Positions 53,837-62,815 of a stretch of DNA of 64,000 nucleotides are shown piece after piece. The position numbers and the translations under genes are program-made. Each line of letters opens with the position of its first letter. Position 1 is the stretch's first letter. The notes beneath the pieces are model-generated. The model saw nothing but the letters and a program-made list of their open reading frames with translations. It had not been told where the DNA came from and ran no database searches. The DNA is taken from NCBI GenBank assembly GCA_947184155.2, contig CAMXCT020001780.1, positions 629,949-693,948 on the forward strand, read 5' to 3'. Origin of the DNA: Cladocopium goreaui. Lineage: Eukaryota; Sar; Dinophyceae; Suessiales; Symbiodiniaceae.

Positions 53837-56800
53837 TATATATACATACATATACATCTATACATATACATATATATATACATACATATATATACATATA
53901 CATATATATATACATATATATACATATACATATATATATATATATACGTATACATACATATATATATATACATAGACATTATATATATACATATAGACAT
54001 TATATATATATGTATAATACACACATATATATATAGTACATATTAATTTAATATTTATATGCATTATGCATTATCGTGCTGTATATGCATAAATACAGCA
54101 ACCGCCTTTTTAAGATAGAACATCCTACAGGTGCTTCCACGGCTTCCCAGTAGAACCACCAATGATTCGTGAAACAAATCAAGATGGTTGGCACAACTGC
54201 AACAAAAATTTAAATTTATATAACATTATGTTTAATTACCATCAATCATCGCGATTTAAGCTTAAATTATGCAATCATCAAAGGGATTTCATGGGAAAAC
54301 CAATTTGATATGATACTTGGGTGCGTCAGAAAATGGAGCATACCTCCAAATTTACGGCTGCTTGATGATAATATGGCACTATATGATGCAAAATGATGAT
54401 TAACCAGTGGATTTGGGGGCACCCTATTTCACGAAGAATCCAATATTGCTTCAAGTTCTACATCACTTTTATGAAGATACAATATCTATCAATATCTAAT
54501 TATAGATGAGCCTTCAGCTTCATGAAGAATCTATGTTGGCTACCTTGGCATATCGACAGCTATCCTATTTTTCTGAGGCTCTCGTTTTTTTAATGCCTGC
54601 AGGCGGAGCCTGCCATAAAATGCTGGCCTTTGGAGGGTTCAGGGGCTCCTTTCCCATTCGAATTCATAGATTTACCCTCTGGTTATTTAACATAGCCATG
54701 GAAAATGGCCCATTTATAGATGGTTTACCTATTAAACATGGCGATTTTCCATGGCTATGTTAAATAACCAGAGGGTAAATGGGGATGCCCAAAACTCAGG
54801 GTACCCCTAAATCCAATGTTTGATGATGGCAATGCCAATTTTTCGAACAAACGTAGAATGATAAACCATTGCCAATGCGGGGCTCTTTTGATGCGTTCTA
54901 CCCCCCAAATCGCCGCTGATTGGGTTTGACTGAAAATAGGCTACCCCAAGATGTGATGGTTAATAATCAAGTTCCCCAGCACGATAGCCATTTTCAGGTA
55001 TCCCCGACTTTCAAACAGACCCATTGGGGGTCTATTGTTAATACCATTCACCCCCATCCCATGTCCCAAATACGCAGAGGTTTTCTAAAATGATCTAACC
55101 GCCAAATCATCCAAGTCATCAGACCATGACTTAGGAAACAACAATGTTGACTTGGGTAGATGTTCCATTTCAAGAAACCTTTGTTTTGTGAAAATCCCTT
55201 ATTTCACATGATTTAGCCATGGTTTCTTGGGGCGTTTGGGGCGTCTTCAAGGGCATAAAACCACGAGGCTGCCGAGTTGCAGCGGAAGTCGAGCCCTCAG
55301 GAAGAGGGGCCGCGTGTCGGGATGCGATGCCACACCTGGAGATCTCATTGGCTAAGGGCGAGTTGTTGAACCAATGACCTTGTGGTAATTACACCTTATT
55401 GGGTTAATCGATTTGAATGGATCTTAATGGGTTTCAATGGGATCTTTAACAATGACAAACCGCCCAGTTAATGGGATTTCAATGTGGGTAAAACAATGTC
55501 ATCTGCACCACCCATAACTGGGAATGGTAAGTTGATACCACCTACAAAAATGGTGATTTTCCTGGAGGATATTACACCAATATGTCTACAATCTTCTCTC
55601 TCCATGTTTTTTTTTGCTAACTTGCAGGATGAAGTTGGCAAATCTTGGGAAACTCAAAAATCTCCCCGGGGCTCCCCCATGTTCATTTGGAAGGTTGAAA
55701 AAAATCTCGATATAGATCCCAGATATGGCTCCGAAGATGCCATAGGATGCCAAAAATTTGCCATCTCAATAGTTCTTGATGGGAAAAACAGAAAAACCTC
55801 TGACTCAGAGCATTGTTTCTATCATTGGATTGGTTTTGTTGGGAAAATCTACAGGAAACCATGGTTTTTACCATCAAATCTAGGGCTTTCCTGTAAATTT
55901 TCCCATCATCCAATTCTATGTTTCTACAGCTAACCATCAGACAATATCAAATATGCTGCCAGAAGACACTGTAGCAAAGCCAAGGAATTACAGACCCGGT
56001 TCGAGGCATTTGGGGTTAGATCCGCAGCATTGGCGTTTGAAGTGAGGTAGGGATAGATCTCAACGATCTCCTGCAGGGACCGGTCGACCCAGGCAGGACG
56101 GAAAACCTCGACATTTCACTGGCTTTGGCGTCATCAAGGACCAAAAATAACAGAATTTACTTGATTTAAGAAAAAAGAACATTGGGATTTAGATTGATTT
56201 AGTCATCACTGTAAGAATCTAGTTTTCAGGAGGGGATAGCCCACAATCAATGATCTCATGTTGGAGAAATGAAACCAGAAACCTGTGTTTTTTTCCTGAG
56301 GTTTGAACGTAAAACTATGGATATCCTGCAAACGGATCCACACTCTTGGAATTCACTTCGTGAGCATCGTCTTACCTAGCACAATGGTTGTGTTGAACGC
56401 ATATGAATGAAGAGTGCGCGCACACACACACATACACACACAGATATATATATATATATAATATTATAAAATTACCATATAATTTTAAATTAATTCTATA
56501 TAAACACATGTTAATCGAGGACATAAAAATAGACACTGGAAATGACCCATTTGTAGATTCTATAATTAGATGATTCACCTACAGTAGGCTATTTCTTGGG
56601 AGTTGTCCATTTCCAATATGTGTGAGCACCACAACTATGACGGATTTATTGCACTAGGAGAAACCAGTCTCCTGAATCAGCACTGAGATGGTGCCACAGG
56701 AATGCCATAAGAGTGGTGCTAAATCATGTACGAACTCTCGTCGCTTGGAAAGCTCAAGGAGGGCATTTTCACCTGAGGACGTGAGCCCTTGCCATGAGCA

Positions 56801-57204
56801 ACGAGTGGTGATGAGTGGTGAGGTTTCAGCCCTTTGATTTACACATGCAATGGTTCTGCGAAAAGGTGATCTAAGTTCAACCCCCTTCTTACACCGTGCA
56901 AAAGCAGCCACCCTCCCAATCCTCCCAACTTCTGATCCAAGTGACGCACCACATCACTGTGTTCATCTCCAAGTTGCAGGTCTTCCACATAACCCAGGAC
57001 CTGTTCATCAATCTGCGTCCCCGGCTGTCCAGGGGGCGGTCCATGTCCATGCTGTCCATGGTGCGGGTGTCCGGGATGCCCTTGGGGGTGTCCCCCATGG
57101 CCCAGGTGCGGCACGTTGTTCACGGGGCGGCCATAGCCATGCGCATGGTGGCCGTGAGCGCCGTGAGCCACACCCGGTGCTGGGCCGTGGGGATAGTAAT
57201 CCAT
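50185..57204 (-). CDS. CNOT9: CCR4-NOT subunit 9 (CNOT9 / RCD1 / CAF40), ten exons
   Basis: CNOT9 is the armadillo-like subunit of the CCR4-NOT deadenylase complex, which shortens mRNA poly(A) tails and recruits repressors. Exons: 57204-56946, 56772-56672, 56070-55968, 55335-55281, 53680-53639, 53478-53413, 52982-52918, 52264-52191, 51134-50964, 50331-50185 (TGA). They total 1083 nt, an intact frame of 360 residues. Conserved blocks run in family order: [115 protein letters not shown] His/Gly/Pro-rich extension of ~60 residues precedes the core; human CNOT9 is 299 residues. Intron donors in order are GT, GA, GT, GC, GC, GA, GC, GT, GT; all acceptors are AG. Introns carry MITE copies and microsatellites. 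Confidence 0.93.
51983..52086. mobile_element. MITE-like element, copy 6 (CNOT9 intron 8)
   Basis: 104 bases, TACCCTCTGGTGAACTAACA to TGTTAGTTTACCAGAGGGTA, in the intron between exons 8 and 9. Confidence 0.88.
52703..52814. mobile_element. MITE-like element, diverged copy 7 (CNOT9 intron 7)
   Basis: About 112 bases, ends TGGCCTCTGGTAAACTAACA and TGTTAGTCATTACCAGATGG plus CA. Inverted arms are recognisable but degenerate, so this is an older insertion. Confidence 0.7.
53077..53165. repeat. (TA)n / (GT)n microsatellite in CNOT9 intron 6
   Basis: Alternating TA and TG dinucleotide runs between exons 6 and 7. Confidence 0.85.
53757..54045. repeat. (TACATA)n microsatellite in CNOT9 intron 4
   Basis: Nearly 290 bases of TACATA/TATATA units, immediately upstream of the 42-base exon 5. 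It yields spurious Tyr/Ile/His frames on both strands. Confidence 0.93.
54673..54777. mobile_element. MITE-like element, copy 8 (CNOT9 intron 4)
   Basis: 105 bases, the best-preserved copy: TACCCTCTGGTTATTTAACA to TGTTAAATAACCAGAGGGTA, with arms pairing through CATAGCCATGGAAAAT / ATTTTCCATGGCTATG. The flanks TT...AA extend the palindrome. Confidence 0.9.
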
Positions 57205-57621
57205 CGAGGGTTAGCAGGATTAGCCGGATCGGCCGGAGCGAAAAGTCTGAGCCGAGCAGCTAAACCAGCTGAGGATGAAGAATTCTCATGAATTTTGTGG
57301 CCATCTGCCAAGGGGGATGAAAAGCTCGGGGAGCTCTGCTGAAACCGTGCACTGGTGGATTGCTATATAGTTGGGTTTGACAAGAATTGCTCAATATATT
57401 CCATACATTCAATATATTCATATATATTGTATGATGCTGAGATGCATTTTCGAGTCATGCCGTTGAAATTTTCAACACACACCACCACGACGGTGCCACC
57501 AGCTGGGACGATGCCACCCCTGGGGTCATTTCCGACTACCACTGGACAGGTCGAATTCCAGGCGTACAGGAACCGGTCAAAACTCCACCCCGAATAGGGA
57601 ATTTCTATGGGGAATGGTGAG

Positions 57622-57725
57622 TACCCTCTGGTAATTTAACATAACTATGGAAAATCACCATTTTAAATAGGAAAATCCACTATAAATGGTCATTTTCAAC
57701 AGCTATGTTAAATTACCAGAGGGTA
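57622..57725. mobile_element. MITE-like element, copy 9 (upstream of CNOT9)
   Basis: 104 bases, TACCCTCTGGTAATTTAACA to TGTTAAATTACCAGAGGGTA. It lies about 420 bases upstream of the CNOT9 start codon. Confidence 0.9.
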
Positions 57726-58274
57726 AATCCATTTCTATGGAATCCATTTCTATGGAATCCGATGTTGGGAATCCGTGACTTTCGAAACCATTGGATTTTA
57801 ACGGTGGCTTTCTCAACATTGCCAGACAAACCCATTGGCATTTCTCACAATCCCTTTTCATGGTTGCTGGGAACAGGGATTGCCACATGTATTAGGGTCC
57901 GTCAACGATCCCTGATAAAGATCATCGACCACCCACGATTTATCGATTCTACCGTAAACATTTGTTTCATGATTGCAAATTGTTCAATCCCTATGATTGC
58001 TAAATCTGATTAAATTCTTTTGAATTAGGTGATTAATCCTCCCCATTGTTCATTGGCAAAACATGTTAACACCAAATTGATCATGGTTAAAACATGTTTA
58101 GGCCAAATTGTTCGCTGTGAAGCCATTGCGAAACCGTGTCAAAACCATGTGAAAACCCCATTGTTCATTGCTAAACCTTGTCCAAATTTGTTTTTTTTCC
58201 ATGGTTAAGACATGTTAAGACCATGTTAAAACCATGTTCAAACCATATTTTTCAACATCGAAACCATCATCTTT

Positions 58275-58370
58275 TGAACTCCAAAGCACCGTTCCGGCTT
58301 CGCCAAGGCACGCTGCCAGGCACCGAGGGCACACTTCCGGGCGGCATCAATGGCAGGGCCCTGGAGATTG
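58275..58370 (-). other. Exon-like open block, unidentified
   Basis: A minus-strand block reading AIDAARKCALGAWQRALAKP, then ERCFGV, with normal protein composition. It lies upstream of CNOT9 and downstream of the LINE. It may be the remains of a neighbouring gene. No family was recognised and no junction was found. Confidence 0.25.
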
Positions 58371-58997
58371 ATGGATTTCCCATGGTTTACCATTGGTGAA
58401 TCCCTACCATTGATCCATTGATAGATCATGATATCTGGGAAAAATTAGAAGTCACTTATTGGTGAATACTATTGGAATAAGATCCAGTACCTTGCTGAAT
58501 CCCTCAGGAAAAAATATGAGTCACTGATCTGAAAAAGTTCAGGCTGAGCTATTGTTGGCGATTGGGATGATTCCCCGCTAGCCGCATGGTTTCACTGAGG
58601 TGGCAGTGAGGTCGTGATCAAATTCACCCAGATTTATGGAGTTCGGGAAGTTTCAGCCCTTCAGACATCGGATTGAAGGGGCAATTTTATGCTTGAAAAA
58701 GGTTGAGAACGTATAGTGTTTCCACTCCAAATTTCCAGAGCTGTCCATGCTGACTTTTCCTTCAATTCTGGTAGTTCTGGAGGGGCAAGTTGGTTTACAA
58801 CTAGGTGAACGATTGGATTTATGGCGGCTAGTTACAGTTGGATTGGTTTATAAACCAGTTTAAAACAGCGGAAGGGGCTCATCCTGACACCATCTGCAGG
58901 CTATATATCTGGACGTTGTTGTTGTTGGTATCGGACGTCAACCTGCTCCTCACGGAAGTGAAGTAGTTAAGACGCCATAAATCCCAAAGTCGGGAGA

Positions 58998-61900
58998 TCA
59001 AGCCCTCAAATCCAACAGAGCGTTCCAAAAACGCTTCGTGTTGGCCACCTGACAATGGAACGCATGGATGGACCATGCCACAGCCTCTGAGTGTTTCGCC
59101 AAGGTCGCATCAAAAGCATCTTTGAAATGACCAGTCACCGACACCGCAGCTTCATCAGCCCGAGCGTTGAGCTCACGGCATGTGGCTGCTGATAAACCAG
59201 GAGGAGGTTGCCAATTTGCCCGTTTCCCATGCGACGGCACCCAAAAAATCGAAGAACCCGGGACAACCAAGTTTCGAATCAAATGCCAAAAAGGAGATAA
59301 ATCGCCAGCCCAGTAATCCGATGCAATGCCTCGAGAAAACCGGAGATAAACAGCTTCGTTGTCACACAAAATCAGAATAGGTTTATTAGCTGCCTTGGCA
59401 GCCAAACAAGCATGTAATAAAGCCGTTCTTTCACCTGCATGCGGGGTCTGCTCGACCCCTAAAACCAGTCCACAAAAAGTAGCACCATCGGAAGACGCAA
59501 TGCCCCAGCTAGCCCGTTGCCAGAAATCGCGGCCGGGAGGAGCCTGGAGACAACTGCCATCAATAGCCAAAACTGGGATTGGTGAAGAGCTGTTGTAAAT
59601 GCAGTCAACCAAACCCGCGTCAGCGCAAGCAGAAGCAAAAAGATTGAAAGGTGCCTGAGGCACCAACGCCACCAAGAGTCTTCGTTCATCCAACGTACGC
59701 AAAGGCAAGGACCAGCGATGAGAAGGACAATAAAACGTGAGATGCTCTCTGGATGGAACCTCTTCACCACAATGACATGGTAAGGGGGGACCCAACCTCC
59801 CAAGCAACCTAGCATCCACGGCTGCGCCAGTTACAACCCGGCGCTCGTAAGTATCAAGTTCACCCACAGCATGTTGCTGAAAATGCAAAAGAGGAGTGAA
59901 ATCACCTAGCTGCACTGAAGTTTTGGAGTCTTCATTCCACAAATTGCGGAGCCACGCTTGCTTGGCGATCTTGACAAAATGTTTTGAAGAGCACCAGCCC
60001 ACTGGGCAAGATCCTTCAGGTGTAGTCCAGATGCCATCTGCAGAAATCGACCAGTTCCAAGCCTGTAGCACAGAATCCACCCTGGGCCCGCGCTTGCCGA
60101 CCACTGGCTCACCACACTTCAAGCGACATTGCCGCCGCCACTCAGCCTTGATAGTAGAAAACTGGAGCGCAAAAAGAGGATGAATCTCAGGAGTGCCCAG
60201 AGAGTTCCAAAAAAGAAAACGCGACCGACCTGAAGCAGGCTGCTTTCCCCACACCGCTGTTTCAATTAGCATGGACCAATGATTAAGCACCGCTTTTGTG
60301 TATCTGTGCCAAGATCCAGTCCACGCAAATAACGACACCACAAGTTGCCGGAGCAAAATCCGTCTCGCGAACAAGCTTCGAGCAGCCAACCGAATTTTCC
60401 GAGTTCTTTCTCGAATTACCTGAGTCAAAGAAGCAGCATCCACGCACATACCCTGGCGGAAGAGGTTGTAGTGAATTCCAAGCAAAGTGAAAGTAGAGGA
60501 AGGAGACCCTAAAACACTTTCAACTTGCTGCAAGCCGGCCAACATACTTTTCTTCGTTGTGAAGCACGAAGTTTTGTGGGGGTGGAGTTGCCAACCCAGA
60601 CAGGAGTCGATGAAACTACCAGCTTCCATTGCATTGGTGACAACCGTGATGGCTTTGGCCCCAACGCTCCACAAAGTTCTGTCATCCAGAAAAATGGCAC
60701 TTCTGATTTGAGGAACCTGAGTTTTGACATAGCGCAACCACAGTGTCATTAACCCGTTCAGAAGCGCCGGGGAAGCGGGACACCCCTGAAGGAGCCCGCG
60801 AGAAGCTGATACAGGTTCAGGGTGAAAGAAACCATGCCATGAGAACCAACGGAGCTGACCTGAATAGAAAGCTGAAATCACATTCACAAGTTGACTGGGA
60901 GCGCCCAGCCATTTCCAGACTTCTAAAGCCGCCGCCACGCACACAGAGTCAAAACATTTCTGAATATCTGCCTTGCATCCCACTACTGTTTGATTTCGCC
61001 TTTTCGCATCAGCGATCTCAAAATGAAGCAGGTCATGAACGTCGCCGATTCCTTTTGCAGGTAAGCCACCAAAAAGATCTGAATCTGCCCAGCTTTTGAT
61101 CCAGGGACGCAACTTGCGAAGAGAAGCGCTCATACAAATTCGCCAAAGAACTGAAGCTACAGCCAAAGGACGAACACCGCCAGAGCTTTTTGGCATGAGC
61201 GCAATACGCACATGCTTCCACCCAACTGGGACAACGCCTTTGTTGCAGCAAACTGTCCACAAATCCGCCACCACGTTCCAAAATGGACTCGGTAAAAGGG
61301 ACAAATTGTCAGCAGTCCAACCATCGATGCCAGAAGCCTTTGCACGGGCCTTTTTAGCAACATCTAAAAGGTCGGAGCCAGAAAAGGAGAGACAATCTTC
61401 ATTCGCAACCGTTGCAGATGGGCCCAAAAGACCACAAATATCACGCACTTGCTGCAGGTCAGGAAGGGACGCAGGATTCCACCACTCTTTCCAAAAAGCT
61501 GCCTCCTTGCCTGCTAAACTTTCAGGGTGTGGAGAAGAAGACAAATCCTCAGCGACCTGAGGTTGGGGTGGGGTACGTTGCACCCATTTGCCTAATTTGA
61601 CCACATCATCCTGCATTGTCGCCTTCCAAGCTTGAACACGACGACGAGAAGCTTGTTGCGCCTCAATGTCTGCCAATTGCACAGCTGCAGCCAGAAGGGC
61701 TGGGTCTCTAATGTCAAAGCTACCCAAATGAGCATCTAAAACCATGGCATCCCTGCGAATTTTCATAGCCAGCGTTTTGTCACACTGCGTCTGAAACTCA
61801 TTGACCCGTCTGGCAAAACGCCGAAGTCGACGTTCGCGAAGTGTCTGAAAAGACGGCGCTTTGGTCGAAGGTGGGCTTGCAATTTGTTGCGGACCCTGTC

Positions 61901-62813
61901 TGTCAGCTCGACCCGTCTTGCCAGTAGTTCCTAGGAGTACTTCCACGCAGTTGCTGAGAAGCCGCCACGCCAAATCAACATTGCCATCAGTTAAAGCACC
62001 ACAAAACGAAGGTTGCACACCATCCCACTGTCTGATCCAAGCATCCAAAGAAACCGCAGAAGAAGATAAAGTAGGACAAGGAGGTAACTTCCAAGGATGA
62101 GAATCAGCACCATCAATAAGAATGTCATAGGAAACTCCATCATGGTCAGCTAAACCAACAAATTGAGATCTACCGCAAATAATCACACCAGGAGACGCTA
62201 AACCAAAATCAATGACCCTGCCAGTGTACTGACCTTTGAAATTGCGAACAGTGCCGTAACTCCTGTTATCACCTAAAATAGCATCATCACAATCTCTCCA
62301 ACGGCCGCTAGCCAACGCCGCCGAAATAGGCCAATTGTATGATTCCAAATTGAAGTCACCAACAATCATGGCATCCTCGCCTGTAGCAGCGATCCATTCA
62401 AAAATGCTATCCAAACATTGACCAGCATGAGTGGAATTGCTAGCATGCAGATAAACGTTAACTAGAAGCAAAGGCCGCTGGCCCGGACGATGCAATTTGA
62501 TAGCCATAGCCCGGGAATGCCATTGGACGGTCTCCGGGATCCGCACCAACTGCGCCGGCCACTTGGAAAAAACCAAAGTGCCGCCTGAAACAGAACCAGC
62601 AGAATCCAAATTTTGAACACCTGGAAAAGTTTGCCAACCCAACTTTTTGGCAGCCATTGTGATAGCACTCCAACTATCGTGATTGACTCGTGTCTCTTGC
62701 AAGCAAACAACATCAATGGATTGCTTTGCTGCCAAATCAAAGACGCCACCCAAGCGGCCTGAAAGCGACCGCACATTCATGGTACCCACCCTCAAATTGG
62801 TGGAAACTTGCAT
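58998..62813 (-). CDS. LINE ORF2: APE endonuclease, reverse transcriptase, RNase H (1271 aa)
   Basis: I start it at the ATG within TGATG (62813). An open frame extends 45 codons further upstream but overlaps ORF1. Numbering below is from that upstream ATG at 62948. Endonuclease (50-280): RVGTMNVRSLSG, VVCLQETR, MIVGDFNLE, GRVIDFGLAS, LADHDGVSYD. Reverse transcriptase (about 575-860): GCKADIQKCFDS, GLLQGCPASPALLN and FLDD (754-757, in the YADD position). A zinc knuckle C1058-x-C1060-x8-H1069-x4-C1074 comes next. RNase H (1126-1275) has LAIDGS (Asp1130), GERTALL (Glu1173), LCDNEAV (Asp1196) and WVPSHGK (His1240). All catalytic positions appear filled, so the protein could be active. In this element RNase H lies after the knuckle, at the C terminus. 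Confidence 0.94.
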   Translation of the reverse strand: MQVSTNLRVGTMNVRSLSGRLGGVFDLAAKQSIDVVCLQETRVNHDSWSAITMAAKKLGWQTFPGVQNLDSAGSVSGGTLVFSKWPAQLVRIPETVQWHSRAMAIKLHRPGQRPLLLVNVYLHASNSTHAGQCLDSIFEWIAATGEDAMIVGDFNLESYNWPISAALASGRWRDCDDAILGDNRSYGTVRNFKGQYTGRVIDFGLASPGVIICGRSQFVGLADHDGVSYDILIDGADSHPWKLPPCPTLSSSAVSLDAWIRQWDGVQPSFCGALTDGNVDLAWRLLSNCVEVLLGTTGKTGRADRQGPQQIASPPSTKAPSFQTLRERRLRRFARRVNEFQTQCDKTLAMKIRRDAMVLDAHLGSFDIRDPALLAAAVQLADIEAQQASRRRVQAWKATMQDDVVKLGKWVQRTPPQPQVAEDLSSSPHPESLAGKEAAFWKEWWNPASLPDLQQVRDICGLLGPSATVANEDCLSFSGSDLLDVAKKARAKASGIDGWTADNLSLLPSPFWNVVADLWTVCCNKGVVPVGWKHVRIALMPKSSGGVRPLAVASVLWRICMSASLRKLRPWIKSWADSDLFGGLPAKGIGDVHDLLHFEIADAKRRNQTVVGCKADIQKCFDSVCVAAALEVWKWLGAPSQLVNVISAFYSGQLRWFSWHGFFHPEPVSASRGLLQGCPASPALLNGLMTLWLRYVKTQVPQIRSAIFLDDRTLWSVGAKAITVVTNAMEAGSFIDSCLGWQLHPHKTSCFTTKKSMLAGLQQVESVLGSPSSTFTLLGIHYNLFRQGMCVDAASLTQVIRERTRKIRLAARSLFARRILLRQLVVSLFAWTGSWHRYTKAVLNHWSMLIETAVWGKQPASGRSRFLFWNSLGTPEIHPLFALQFSTIKAEWRRQCRLKCGEPVVGKRGPRVDSVLQAWNWSISADGIWTTPEGSCPVGWCSSKHFVKIAKQAWLRNLWNEDSKTSVQLGDFTPLLHFQQHAVGELDTYERRVVTGAAVDARLLGRLGPPLPCHCGEEVPSREHLTFYCPSHRWSLPLRTLDERRLLVALVPQAPFNLFASACADAGLVDCIYNSSSPIPVLAIDGSCLQAPPGRDFWQRASWGIASSDGATFCGLVLGVEQTPHAGERTALLHACLAAKAANKPILILCDNEAVYLRFSRGIASDYWAGDLSPFWHLIRNLVVPGSSIFWVPSHGKRANWQPPPGLSAATCRELNARADEAAVSVTGHFKDAFDATLAKHSEAVAWSIHAFHCQVANTKRFWNALLDLRA

Positions 62814-62815
62814 CA
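62811..62815 (-). promoter_or_regulatory. TGATG stop-start overlap between LINE ORF1 and ORF2
   Basis: The TGA of ORF1 (62815-62813) shares its A with the ATG of ORF2 (62813-62811). The endonuclease begins within a few residues of this ATG, which supports it as the true start. The geometry is the same as at the copia junction. Confidence 0.75.

Noticed and set aside
53682..54064. Tyr/Ile-rich ORFs on both strands
   Set aside because: They derive from the (TACATA)n tract in CNOT9 intron 4.
58395..58429. IYQWIN peptide matching the start of the animal CNOT9 core
   Set aside because: It lies upstream of the complete exon 1 at 57204, and the equivalent residues are already supplied there ([13 protein letters not shown]). 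Chance match in a TGATCCAT-rich stretch.
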